From NCBI GenBank assembly GCA_947167155.1, contig CAMVHB010000013.1, positions 1-53,749 of the forward strand: a DNA stretch of 53,749 nt. Reading direction: 5' to 3'. The number at the start of each line of letters is the position of its first letter. Within the stretch, counting starts at the first letter, position 1. A program made the position numbers and the translations under genes. The DNA is from an uncultured Lachnospiraceae bacterium (GTDB taxonomy: Bacteria; Bacillota; Clostridia; Lachnospirales; Lachnospiraceae). Shown here piece by piece: positions 25,612 to 34,732 of the stretch. The notes beneath the pieces were generated by a model. The model had not been told where the DNA came from. It did not search any database and saw only the letters and a list, made by a program, of their open reading frames with translations.

Positions 25612-26433
25612 TCACAACACATCTGCAAAGTGGTCACGAAGACGGTTAAATACCGTCATTCCGAGCCACAGCACAAACAGACAAAAGATCCAGAAATAAA
25701 GGGTGAGAAAAGGACTCTCGAAAAACCACACCTTTTCCATGAAGGACTCCCTGTACCCCATCACGATATAATACATGGGATTCAGCTTGATAAGGACCCG
25801 TGCCCAGTCCGGGATGTCAAGGGTCTTGAAATCCCACATTATGGGCGTGATCCATATCCCGACCTGAAGGACGATACCTATGATCTGCGCCCAGTCCTTG
25901 ATGAAGACATTGATGGCGCAGTTCAGATAAGCAAGACCTGTACACAGCATGATCAGCGCAAACGAATAATAAACTATCTGCAGCGTGTAAAGATCCGGGA
26001 AAAAGCCGTAGCATGTATAGAGGATGACTGCGATTATCACAAAGAAGATATGAGTAAAGAGCGCAGATACGACCTTCACCATGGGAAGCACCCTGATCTC
26101 AAATACCACCTTCTTCACAAGGTAGCTGTAATCCGTAAGTGCAGCAGCTCCGCCTGAAAGGGCATCCTGGAAATAGAACCATGGCACAAGTCCCGATACC
26201 AGGAAGAGAATGAACGGAACCTCAAGTCCTGCCGCAGTCCTTGCGGCATTGACCCTCAGCCCCTTTTCAAAGGCAAACCAGTATACGAGCACCATCACAA
26301 CGGGCATAATGAAGCCCCACACTCTTCCGAGCATGGAGCCTGCAAACCTTCCCTTGAAATCATTTTTGGAAAGCCGCCATATCAGTGTTCTGTTTTTTGT
26401 TATCGCTTTGATCGTAGCCGCAAGGCTTTTCAT
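25612..26433 (-). CDS. Polysaccharide ABC exporter permease (Wzm/TagG-like)
   Basis: A 273-residue ABC-2 membrane protein with about six hydrophobic helices (about 35-55, 70-88, 115-140, 148-170, 178-196, 240-262) and the family's NPMYYIVMGYRESF segment. Together with the ATPase 6 bases downstream it forms a two-gene glycan exporter. ATG start at 26433, 26 bases after the wall-hydrolase gene. No glycosyltransferase is adjacent, so the cargo must be made elsewhere, possibly by the cluster at the left of this window. Confidence 0.92.
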   Translation of the reverse strand: MKSLAATIKAITKNRTLIWRLSKNDFKGRFAGSMLGRVWGFIMPVVMVLVYWFAFEKGLRVNAARTAAGLEVPFILFLVSGLVPWFYFQDALSGGAAALTDYSYLVKKVVFEIRVLPMVKVVSALFTHIFFVIIAVILYTCYGFFPDLYTLQIVYYSFALIMLCTGLAYLNCAINVFIKDWAQIIGIVLQVGIWITPIMWDFKTLDIPDWARVLIKLNPMYYIVMGYRESFMEKVWFFESPFLTLYFWIFCLFVLWLGMTVFNRLRDHFADVL

Positions 26434-26459
26434 ATCCTGATCACCCTTGTATCTGTATT

Positions 26460-29400
26460 TTATACAGGCTTTGCTCCTGTCCTTCCCTCGGCCTTTCCGT
26501 AGTTCATGTAATGATTATAATACGCCGAAAGGTCATCTCCAAATGCCTGCAAAAGATCAGGATACTGGCTCCTGTAATAATTCACGTCAAACTCCTTACT
26601 TGCCCGATCCCCGTTTTTCATTCCGGTATTTATGAAATAATCAAGCACTGCGACGTCATCATCCCCGAAGGTCTTTTTGAGAGCCGGCTTCGCCTTAATA
26701 TAATAATCATAATCATAAACTGCTGAATAATCGGTTCCGGCAAGGGAGCTTATGGTACCGACTCTCGTGTAATCTGTGCCGATCCCCTCGCGCCCCTCAA
26801 CGATCCCAATGGTCGCGTAATGATAATAGTACGTCTCCTTGTCAGTCCCGAAGGCTGATCGAAGATCCGGATTCTTTCTCTGGTAGTAGAGGTAATCGAA
26901 TTCCTCATTACCTTTCTTACCTTCCTTCATCCCGTTCTCTACAAAGTCCTTGATGAGAGCGATGTCGTCGTCACCGACTTTTTCGGAAAGTCCCGGATTG
27001 TTTGAAAGATAATAAGAAGGACTGTAAACTGCAGCAAGGTCAATACCCTTCCATGCAGTGATAGTTCCTACTCTCTTGTGATCGCTCCCTGTCCCTTTCC
27101 TTCCCTCAGATATTCCTTCATCCAGAAAATGAGCATAATAGTCGCTCCAATTATCACCGAATTTACCCCGGAGATCCGGATTTTTCGCTATATAGTACTC
27201 GGGATCAAAATCGCTGCTCGCCTGCCTTTTTTCGTTCATCCCATAGGTCTGGAAATGCTTGTAGAGCCCGAAGATATCAAGGCTGCCGCCGCTTGAAAGA
27301 TCCGGATAATGCTCTGCGTAATAGACAGGTGAGAACACCTCAGCCTTGTGTTTCTTTCCATCGATATACTGAAGGATACCCTCGCAGTCCGCACCCGCGA
27401 GTTTTTTCAGTCCTTCCTCATTGTTGATGAAGGTATCATAGTCTGACCTGTTTGAAAGGAAGGCATGCTCCACTATGATAGCGGGGATCATGTTTCTTTT
27501 GTTGTTTCTGATGACTGCATAATAATCAGCTGCCGAACCATCCGGATAGATAGAGTCGGAATCCCTCGTAACAAGGCCGTAGTCCGCGAGTCCGAGTGAG
27601 ATGAGGCGGTCAAGTATCGTCCTTCCCATCTTCTGCCCTTCATCATAGCATTCCTTCGAATAGGACTCGTTCGGTACAAAAACAAGAGAGCCCGAGGCTC
27701 TCCCGCTGGCGTCCGCATTCAGGTGAAGGCTCACATATATATCAGCCGAGGCTGCGGCCGAATACGTTGACCTCCAGTTCAAACAGGAGTAAGCATTGTC
27801 CGTCACCGGGCACTCCTCCGTCTCCCTGGTGATCATCACATTGATATCGGGCCTTGCTTTTTTCAGCATATCACGAAGATACATGCCTATCTTCAGTGTC
27901 ATATCCTCCTCACCTGTTCCGAAATATTGCGCTCCGGCGTGGACATCATCATGCCCGGGATCAAGGACTATGGTATAGGCGCCCTCTATATAGTCATGGG
28001 AAACGGGCTCCTCTGGTTTTGGATCGTCAGTTCCCGGCTCTGCCGGATCAGACCCGTCCCCGGAAGGATCACTGTTAAAGCCTGCTACAGCATCCCTTCC
28101 CTCATCCGCTCCGTAGGTAATGAAGTGTCTGACCAGTCCCATATTGTCATTTCCAAAGACTGCCTTTAGATCTGCATTATTCTCTCTGTAATATGAGACG
28201 TCAAAATAAAGGCTTGCCTGCCTTCCCTCCGGGATGCCGAAGTTCACGAAATGGGAGAGAGCAGCCTTGTCATTATATCTTCCGAAAGCCGCAACAAGGT
28301 CGGGATATTTAGAAATATAATAATTGAAATCATAGACTGACTTGTAATCAACTCCTTCATATACGGTCTCAAAGTCCCGCATGAAATCAAGTCCGAAGGC
28401 CTCACGTCCTTCTTTGATCCCGTAATTGAAGTAATGATCAAAATATGCTCCCCAGTTGTCTCCGAAAGCAGCGCGAAGATCGGGGTATCTGTTCCTGTAG
28501 AATGAGGGATCATAATACTTTGAGCCCTGCCTGCCCTCAGCGGCGCCGACAGTCAGGAAGTGCTGAAGCATAGCCGCGGGATTTCCCTCATACTGCTTCA
28601 TATCAGGGTACTTCGAAAGATAATAATCCGCATCAAAGATAGTCGAATAATCCTTCCCCGCGGAAAGTGTCCCGTCGTCATACCAGAAGTCAAGATCCAC
28701 ATAGGCTGAGCGAATTCCGCTAAGCCCTACGCCCTGGCTTGAATACTGCCAGAAATCATAGACACCGGTATAGGTTGCAGGAGTCGGTTCATCCCCTATC
28801 CTCATGTCGCTCTGGACTGTCCAGGTATTCCCGCTCCCGTCAGATTCCTGGTGAGTGGTGGTCCAGCGGGCGAGCCAGATACGGGCGACCTTTTCAAGCC
28901 TTTTTGCATCAAGATCCTCGGTCCAGACATTCTGATTCGCATATATCATGGGAGTATAGCCAAGCTCCTTCACTCTCTCGGCAAAGGCCTCGCATACTTT
29001 TGTCGCTTCATCCTTTGAAAAGGCAGCCTCAGCAAGTCTTCCGGAGCGCCCGCTCTCGTATTCGTAATCAAGGATAATGGGAAGATCCACCTTGTAATTG
29101 TATACCCTTGATATGATATAGTCTGCCTCCTCCCTGGCCTCCTCCGGAGTAATAGCCTGGGAATAGATATAGGCTCCAACCTTGATGCCGTTTGCTATGG
29201 CATTCTCGAAATTGTACTTGTAATCCGAATCCTCTTCGATGTCGCCGCTCTTGTAGCGAAGCGTTACCCCATCGCCTGCATAGACGTCATGACCGTATCT
29301 GTGTCCGACCCTTATCAGGGCAAACTCCACATTTTCCTTGGCCATATTTGTCCAGTCGATGTTCAGTTTCTTTCCGCTTGAATCCGTGCCGCTCTGCCAT

Positions 29401-29555
29401 TTGGAGACATCGATCCCGTTACGCCGTATGTAGGTTGTTCCCCTTGCCGCATCTGAGTTTATCTGGGGCATGAGTGAAAGCCCCATGACAAAAACCATGG
29501 CGGAAAGAATGAGACGTCTCCCCGCCTTCCTGAAAATTGATCTTTTCTTAACCAA
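26460..29555 (-). CDS. Secreted GH25 muramidase + amidase with ten YPDL/EGR repeats
   Basis: A 1031-residue two-enzyme wall hydrolase. A signal peptide (about 1-37) is followed by a GH25 lysozyme domain (about 44-295; RRNGIDVSKWQ with Asp49, and ILDYEYE with Asp163/Glu165). Next come four repeats (about 305-490), an acidic Pro-rich linker (495-520) and an Amidase_3 domain (about 527-735; LDPGHDD with His535, SLHLNAD with His611, VEHAFLSN with Glu696). Six more repeats (about 739-1027) follow. Each repeat is about 41 residues, of the form YYxxxxPDLxxAFGxxxxxxxxHFxxxGxxEGR. They come in pairs, five in all, and some pairs are joined by GTDYTRVGTIS-like linkers. They probably bind wall or polysaccharide; the binding role is inferred. 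The start is TTG, with GAGG upstream overlapping the metH end. Confidence 0.93.
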   Translation of the reverse strand: MVKKRSIFRKAGRRLILSAMVFVMGLSLMPQINSDAARGTTYIRRNGIDVSKWQSGTDSSGKKLNIDWTNMAKENVEFALIRVGHRYGHDVYAGDGVTLRYKSGDIEEDSDYKYNFENAIANGIKVGAYIYSQAITPEEAREEADYIISRVYNYKVDLPIILDYEYESGRSGRLAEAAFSKDEATKVCEAFAERVKELGYTPMIYANQNVWTEDLDAKRLEKVARIWLARWTTTHQESDGSGNTWTVQSDMRIGDEPTPATYTGVYDFWQYSSQGVGLSGIRSAYVDLDFWYDDGTLSAGKDYSTIFDADYYLSKYPDMKQYEGNPAAMLQHFLTVGAAEGRQGSKYYDPSFYRNRYPDLRAAFGDNWGAYFDHYFNYGIKEGREAFGLDFMRDFETVYEGVDYKSVYDFNYYISKYPDLVAAFGRYNDKAALSHFVNFGIPEGRQASLYFDVSYYRENNADLKAVFGNDNMGLVRHFITYGADEGRDAVAGFNSDPSGDGSDPAEPGTDDPKPEEPVSHDYIEGAYTIVLDPGHDDVHAGAQYFGTGEEDMTLKIGMYLRDMLKKARPDINVMITRETEECPVTDNAYSCLNWRSTYSAAASADIYVSLHLNADASGRASGSLVFVPNESYSKECYDEGQKMGRTILDRLISLGLADYGLVTRDSDSIYPDGSAADYYAVIRNNKRNMIPAIIVEHAFLSNRSDYDTFINNEEGLKKLAGADCEGILQYIDGKKHKAEVFSPVYYAEHYPDLSSGGSLDIFGLYKHFQTYGMNEKRQASSDFDPEYYIAKNPDLRGKFGDNWSDYYAHFLDEGISEGRKGTGSDHKRVGTITAWKGIDLAAVYSPSYYLSNNPGLSEKVGDDDIALIKDFVENGMKEGKKGNEEFDYLYYQRKNPDLRSAFGTDKETYYYHYATIGIVEGREGIGTDYTRVGTISSLAGTDYSAVYDYDYYIKAKPALKKTFGDDDVAVLDYFINTGMKNGDRASKEFDVNYYRSQYPDLLQAFGDDLSAYYNHYMNYGKAEGRTGAKPV

Positions 29556-29560
29556 AACTA

Positions 29561-31984
29561 TTACCTCAAAACCTCTTCTGCATATCTCACAGATGCCATG
29601 GCATCCCTGCCATAGAAATCTGCCTTTATCATAGCGGCATATTCTTCATTCATTACGGCACCGCCGACCATTATTTTAACGCCCGGCGTTTCTTCATGCA
29701 ACTTTTTAATTGTCTCTTCCATAGCGGGTACTGTTGTAGTCATCAGTGCAGAAAGCCCTACAAGTCGCGCTCCCGTTTCCTTAACCGCACAAACGACTCT
29801 TTCAGGGGGCACATCCTTTCCGAGATCTGTGACGGAAAAGCCGTAGTTTTCAAGTATCACCTTCACGATATTCTTTCCTATATCGTGGACGTCTCCCTTG
29901 ACTGTCGCGATGACTATCTTCCCACCTTCATCAAAGCCGCCGTCTTTTCCCTTCATATTTTCCTTAATGACGGAAAAAGCAGCCTGAGCGGCTTCGGAAG
30001 CCATGAGAAGGTTCGGAAGGAAGAGCTTCTTTTTTTCAAAACCTTCTCCGACATTGTTGAGAGCCGGGATCACGGCATTATTCACTATGAGAATGGGATC
30101 AGTCCCCTCACTGATGAGTCTTTTTGCTATGTCAGCCGCCCTTTCCTTAAGCCCCCTTTCGATCGCACTCGAAAGCGCAAAGACAGGATCATCATCTTTT
30201 GTTTCTTCTTTTGAAGGATGACTTTCTGAATCCTTTATGACCTTTTGCTCACTAGCCTCAATTTGATAATCTCCTATCCTTTCAAGGAAGCCGGCGCAGT
30301 TTTTGTCCTTTCCCGAAAGGACATTGAAGGAAAGAAATGCCCTCATCATATCGGCGGAAAAGGGATTCATTATCGCGGCTGAAAGGCCTGCAGTCATAGT
30401 CATCAAAAGGAAGGCAGAATTTAATGTGGATCTCTCCGGAAGCCCGAAACTGATGTTTGAAACGCCAAGAGAGGTCAGCCCGTGAAGCTCATCATGGATC
30501 CTTCGCACTGTTTCAAGGGTGACAAGACCGGATCCGTCATTCGCAGAGACTGCCATTGCAAGAGGGTCTATTATTATATTCTTTTTTTCTATACCGTATT
30601 CTGCGGCTCTCTCGTATATTTTGCGGGCGATCTCAAAGCGTTCCTCAACTGTTTCGGGAACTCCTGATTCCCCTATAGTAAGCCCTACTATGAGGCCTCC
30701 GTATTTCTTTGCAAGCGGGAAGACCTTGTCTTGTATCTCCTTCCTTCCGTTTACGGAATTTATCATGGGCTTTCCGTTGTAGATCCGAAGGGCATTTTCA
30801 AGAGCCTTTTCATCCCCCGTATCTATCTGAAGCGGAAGATCCGAAATAGCCTGAAGCTCAGATACAACCTCCTTCATCATCGAAGGCTCGTCTATCTCCG
30901 GAAGTCCCACATTCACATCCAGTATGTCAGCACCGGCCTTCTGCTGCGAGAGCCCCTCCTCAAGGATATAATTGATATCGTGCGTAAGGAGCGCCTGTTT
31001 GAAGCGTTTCTTACCCGTGGGATTGATCCTCTCTCCTATGAGTATGGTTCGTTCACCGAAAAAGACAGCATGGGTAAAGGAGGATACCATCGTGATATCC
31101 TTTTTCGCCGGAAGAGAATAAGGAACATCGGAAACCGCCTCTCTTTCCTTTCTGATATATTCCGGAGTCGTCCCGCAGCATCCTCCCATGATGTTCACTC
31201 CAAGACTCGCCATCTCCTTCATGCAGGAAGCAAATTCGTCCTCTCCGACATCATAGACTGTCTTACCATCCTCGGTCCTTGGAAGTCCCGCATTTGGATT
31301 TACGATTACGGGAGTGGATGTTATCTTCATTATCCGCTCGACCAAAGGGATCATCTGCTTTGGTCCAAGAGAACAGTTCATTCCGAGGGCGTCAACACTC
31401 AGGCCTTCGAGCATCGCTACCATGGCCTCGGGAGACGCGCCTGTCATGAGTGTCCCGTTCTCGTCATAGACATTCGTCACAAAAACAGGCAGGGAGGAAT
31501 TCTCCTTTGCCGCAAGTACGGCTGCCTTTGTCTCAAGGGAATCGTTCATGGTCTCAATCAGGATCGCATCCGGTGAGTATGGCACCGCCGCCCTCACAAT
31601 TTTAGCAAAGGTCTCTACTGCTTCCTCGAAAGGAAAGTCCCCAAGCGGCTCAAGCATCCGCCCTGAGGGCCCGATATCAAGGACAACGAAGGCCTCACCT
31701 TCTTTTCCTGCTTCCTCTATGGCAAGACGTGCGTTTTTTATGGCAGCGGCTATTATCTCTTCGTAGTTTTCAAAGCGAAGCGGGCTCGCACTGAAAGTAT
31801 TTGCCGCTATGATGTCAGAGCCGGCGACAAGATAAGCCTTGTGCATACCGATTATCTCATCAGGCTTTGAGAGATTCCAAAGATCCGGGGGCTCACCGGG
31901 CTTTAAGCCGCGCGCCTGAAGATAAGTACCTGTCCCGCCGTCACAGAAAAGGCGGCGTTCTTTTATTGCGTCAAGTATGTTCAA
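29561..31984 (-). CDS. metH: Cobalamin-dependent methionine synthase lacking the reactivation domain
   Basis: MetH transfers the methyl of methyltetrahydrofolate to homocysteine through cobalamin. The 807-residue protein has the homocysteine/zinc domain (about 1-290; GMNCSLGP and MGGCCGTTPE supply the zinc Cys), a pterin-binding domain (about 310-570, starting ILIGERINPTGKKRFK), the cap region, and a B12 domain with DVHDIGKNIV (Asp-x-His-x2-Gly). Classical MetH is about 1200 residues; the C-terminal SAM-dependent reactivation domain is missing and is encoded by the gene just upstream. The start is TTG at 31984, overlapping that gene's stop as TTGA, preceded by AAAGGA. Confidence 0.95.
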   Translation of the reverse strand: MNILDAIKERRLFCDGGTGTYLQARGLKPGEPPDLWNLSKPDEIIGMHKAYLVAGSDIIAANTFSASPLRFENYEEIIAAAIKNARLAIEEAGKEGEAFVVLDIGPSGRMLEPLGDFPFEEAVETFAKIVRAAVPYSPDAILIETMNDSLETKAAVLAAKENSSLPVFVTNVYDENGTLMTGASPEAMVAMLEGLSVDALGMNCSLGPKQMIPLVERIMKITSTPVIVNPNAGLPRTEDGKTVYDVGEDEFASCMKEMASLGVNIMGGCCGTTPEYIRKEREAVSDVPYSLPAKKDITMVSSFTHAVFFGERTILIGERINPTGKKRFKQALLTHDINYILEEGLSQQKAGADILDVNVGLPEIDEPSMMKEVVSELQAISDLPLQIDTGDEKALENALRIYNGKPMINSVNGRKEIQDKVFPLAKKYGGLIVGLTIGESGVPETVEERFEIARKIYERAAEYGIEKKNIIIDPLAMAVSANDGSGLVTLETVRRIHDELHGLTSLGVSNISFGLPERSTLNSAFLLMTMTAGLSAAIMNPFSADMMRAFLSFNVLSGKDKNCAGFLERIGDYQIEASEQKVIKDSESHPSKEETKDDDPVFALSSAIERGLKERAADIAKRLISEGTDPILIVNNAVIPALNNVGEGFEKKKLFLPNLLMASEAAQAAFSVIKENMKGKDGGFDEGGKIVIATVKGDVHDIGKNIVKVILENYGFSVTDLGKDVPPERVVCAVKETGARLVGLSALMTTTVPAMEETIKKLHEETPGVKIMVGGAVMNEEYAAMIKADFYGRDAMASVRYAEEVLR

Positions 31985-32619
31985 TATAATGTCCTTTCCT
32001 CCCCTTCTCTTTCGGGGATCCCGAGTATCGCTGTCACCGACTTCAGCGGTGCCATCATATTCCCTTTTGTAAGACAGATTCCTGCGCGTTTTCCTGCCTC
32101 AAGGAGCCGCAGGAAATCCCCCTGGCAGTCAATTGAGAGTCCGCTGTAGCCCGGCGAAAACCTCTGGCAGAGCTTTTTCCCCGCAAGGGAAGAAAGCTGC
32201 CTTTCAGCCTCATCACACAAGGCCTCTGCCGCCGCGCTCCCGGCCGCATCATATAGTATCTCATCAACCGGAGAAAATCTCATTTTTGATATCTCCCTGT
32301 CAACAAAGGGACCGGCTGTCACAGCAAAAAGGAAAACCTCTTTGCATGGAGAAAGGAGCTCTGATAGTGGTTTGCTTTCAAGCCTCATCCCGAGGATCTC
32401 AACAAAGTCCTCTCCCCTTTTTTCTATATCAGACCTTATAAAGCAGGCCTTTGGAGTAAAGACCTGCTTTATCTTTGAAAGAGCATCCCCTGCTCTTGTT
32501 TTGTACTCTTTTGAAACCGGAGAGTCCTTGTCACAGGTCCTGTATCCTGCAAATATCAGAACATCCTTTAAGGGTATCTCAATATTTTCCTTTTCGATAA
32601 GAAGGGTCGTTGCTGTCAT
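31981..32619 (-). CDS. Stand-alone methionine synthase reactivation domain protein
   Basis: A 212-residue protein matching the C-terminal Met_synt_B12 domain of MetH. That domain binds S-adenosylmethionine and helps reductively methylate oxidised cob(II)alamin. QRFSPGYSGLSIDCQ corresponds to the RxxPGY SAM-binding motif of MetH, and PLKSVTAILGI is the usual closing segment. The first half (about 1-100) is the adjacent helical part. It directly precedes metH with a 4-base overlap, so the two chains are probably made together and act as a split MetH. An extra Cys-containing segment gives no clear clue about the reductant. Confidence 0.88.
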   Translation of the reverse strand: MTATTLLIEKENIEIPLKDVLIFAGYRTCDKDSPVSKEYKTRAGDALSKIKQVFTPKACFIRSDIEKRGEDFVEILGMRLESKPLSELLSPCKEVFLFAVTAGPFVDREISKMRFSPVDEILYDAAGSAAAEALCDEAERQLSSLAGKKLCQRFSPGYSGLSIDCQGDFLRLLEAGKRAGICLTKGNMMAPLKSVTAILGIPEREGEERTLY

Positions 32620-32637
32620 TATTCTCTTTCACCCCTC

Positions 32638-33468
32638 TCAATAATCATCAGTGAAAAAGTGCTTCACACCGCCGTTCTTGTATGCAAGCACTGTTTTCAG
32701 GTTCACATTTTGTGCGCTTTTGAAAATATTCTTTTCGATGTAAGGATTCGTTTTCTTAAGCTCACGGATGATCTTCTTTGTCTCAAGCCGCTTTGAATCC
32801 ATCGGGTCTTCCTCATTATCGTTCCTCTCAGTGAAGCGGCAGGCGCAGCGCAGAAATTCAAGATCGTTTGAATCCCTCCATTTTTTGATATCGTCCTCCC
32901 TTACATAGTAAAGGGGACGGATAAGCTCCATCCCTTCAAAATTGTTTGACCGAAGCTTTGGCATCATAGTCTGAAACTGACCACCGTAGAGCATCCCCAT
33001 GAGTATCGTCTCTATGACGTCGTCAAAGTGGTGACCGAGAGCGATCTTGTTGGCGCCCATTGCCTTTGCCCTGCTGTAAAGATAGCCCCGGCGCATCCTC
33101 GCGCAGATGTAGCAGGGATTTTTTTCGATCACATCAACATTTTCAAATATATCCGAGGAAAAAAAAGTGACAGGAATATCAAGGAGCCTTGCATTTTTTT
33201 CTATAAGCTCCCTGTTCCTTTTCGCATAACCGGGATCCATCGAAAGATATATGGCTTCAAAGTCAATTGGTCCATGACACTGAAGCTCCTGGATGAGCTT
33301 TGCAAGAAGGAAGGAATCCTTGCCACCGCTTATGCATACGGCAACGCGATCTCCTTCATCGATAAGGGAATAATCCCTTATAGCCTTTGTAAAGGGTGAC
33401 CAGAGGGCGCTTCGGTCTTTTTTGATGAGGTCTCTTTCAAGCCTCTTTAAAAACTCACTTTTTTCCAA
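32638..33468 (-). CDS. TtcA-family PP-loop ATPase (tRNA thiolation type)
   Basis: TtcA enzymes adenylate and thiolate cytidine 32 of tRNA using an iron-sulfur cluster. The 276-residue protein shows the PP-loop SGGKDS (47-52), GHHFDDVIET (145-154), a CYIC pair (Cys119, Cys122) and CAC (Cys208, Cys210), consistent with a [4Fe-4S]-bound TtcA-type site. It is not LarE: the usual SGGVDSS loop is absent. Still, it lies 7 bases downstream of larC, so a role in nickel-pincer sulfuration should be kept in mind. The start appears to be TTG at 33468; no in-frame ATG exists until far inside the domain. Confidence 0.88.
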   Translation of the reverse strand: MEKSEFLKRLERDLIKKDRSALWSPFTKAIRDYSLIDEGDRVAVCISGGKDSFLLAKLIQELQCHGPIDFEAIYLSMDPGYAKRNRELIEKNARLLDIPVTFFSSDIFENVDVIEKNPCYICARMRRGYLYSRAKAMGANKIALGHHFDDVIETILMGMLYGGQFQTMMPKLRSNNFEGMELIRPLYYVREDDIKKWRDSNDLEFLRCACRFTERNDNEEDPMDSKRLETKKIIRELKKTNPYIEKNIFKSAQNVNLKTVLAYKNGGVKHFFTDDY

Positions 33469-33475
33469 GGCGCTT

Positions 33476-34732
33476 TCAGATTTCCTTGCTGATCTGCTCT
33501 CTGAGCTCCCGGATACCTATATCATTTTCCGCGGCAAATCTCACGAGCTCCTCGTACTCGGGCTTTACCTTCCGAACTCCGTAGCCCTCTGAGACCTTTA
33601 CAGATATATCTCCGTAACGCGTCTTTCTCTTCTCGAGATGGCGCGAGAGTACTACTCTCTTTGAAACATACTCTCTGAGCCCTATTGTAGATGTATGCTG
33701 GAATATGAGATGGAGTATCTCCTCTCTCGCTCCCTCAGGACAAAGGACTGTCACAACATAGGCGGGACGACCCTTTTTCATAAAGACCGGAGTGAAATAA
33801 ACATCAACTGCACCGCTGTCCCTGAGGCAGTCTGCCGCAAATGAAAGATCCTCGCCTCTCATATCATCTATCGTAAAAATAAATTCGTGTATTGTTGAAG
33901 AAGCATCCTCACCGGACACCGTATAGCCACAAAGCGCATGAAGGACATTCGCTCTTCCTATATTCTTGTCTCCCTGCCCATAGCCGGAGGATTCCAGAGA
34001 CATCTCGGGAATATCGCCGAAACTGTTTACGAAATATTTTACCAGTACTGCACCGGTGGGCGTGGTGAGCTCACCCAGCTCTTCTCCGCCTGTCTTCTGT
34101 GAGACCGGAAGATTAGTTAGAAGGTTTGCAACGGCAGGAGCCGGGACGGGAAGGATGCCGTGAGCGCATCTTACCTTTCCGTTTCCGAGATTTACTGAGT
34201 TTGAAACAACTCTTCCCGGTCCTATTATCCTCATAAGAACTACAGCATTCATGATATCAGCGATGGCATCATAGGTCCCCAGCTCATGGAAATGGACCAT
34301 GGAAACCGGCTTGTCGTGAGCCTTTGCCTCCGCTTCGGAAAGAAGGCCGTATATCTCCTTCATCCTTGTCCTGTCTTCGTCGGGAAGCTTAAGGGAAGCA
34401 ATAAGGTCATTGATCTCATCGATGCTCCTCTCACCGTGATGATGTGTTTCGCTATGAGTATGGTCATGAGCATGTTCATGCTCGTGGTCATGTTCATGCT
34501 CCCTCTCTCCGTCGGGGAGTTCTTCCTTTCCGTCTATCATGACATGCATCTTGTAAGAAAGGATACCCGAAGCACTGGTCTTTTCGGGTTTTATAACGAC
34601 ACCGGGAAGACCGCAGTTGTTTACTGCAGATAAAAAATATTCCCTCTCATCCTCCTTAAGAAGAGAAAAGAGAGCTCCCGCAAACATGTCGCCGGACACT
34701 CCGTTTGAAAGATCAATAAACAGTATCTTCAT
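33476..34732 (-). CDS. larC: Nickel-pincer cofactor nickel insertase LarC (single uninterrupted frame)
   Basis: LarC is a CTP-dependent enzyme that inserts nickel into the pincer nucleotide cofactor of lactate racemase (LarA). The 418-residue protein opens with FIDLSNGVSGDMFAGAL (5-21), the LarC hallmark. It has a strongly His-rich segment at 79-99 (11 His in 21 residues, probably nickel-binding) and VHFHELG around residue 145. In Lactobacillus plantarum the gene is split and joined by a programmed frameshift; here it reads through as one frame. The start overlaps larB by one base (TAATG). larA and larE are not in the window. Confidence 0.93.
   Translation of the reverse strand: MKILFIDLSNGVSGDMFAGALFSLLKEDEREYFLSAVNNCGLPGVVIKPEKTSASGILSYKMHVMIDGKEELPDGEREHEHDHEHEHAHDHTHSETHHHGERSIDEINDLIASLKLPDEDRTRMKEIYGLLSEAEAKAHDKPVSMVHFHELGTYDAIADIMNAVVLMRIIGPGRVVSNSVNLGNGKVRCAHGILPVPAPAVANLLTNLPVSQKTGGEELGELTTPTGAVLVKYFVNSFGDIPEMSLESSGYGQGDKNIGRANVLHALCGYTVSGEDASSTIHEFIFTIDDMRGEDLSFAADCLRDSGAVDVYFTPVFMKKGRPAYVVTVLCPEGAREEILHLIFQHTSTIGLREYVSKRVVLSRHLEKRKTRYGDISVKVSEGYGVRKVKPEYEELVRFAAENDIGIRELREQISKEI

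Noticed and set aside
30731-31576. 281-codon open frame on the plus strand inside metH
   Set aside because: It is antisense to clearly conserved MetH motifs, has no ribosome site and no recognisable protein features.
33476-34732. Programmed frameshift in larC
   Set aside because: The frame is continuous for 418 residues, with both LarC halves present.
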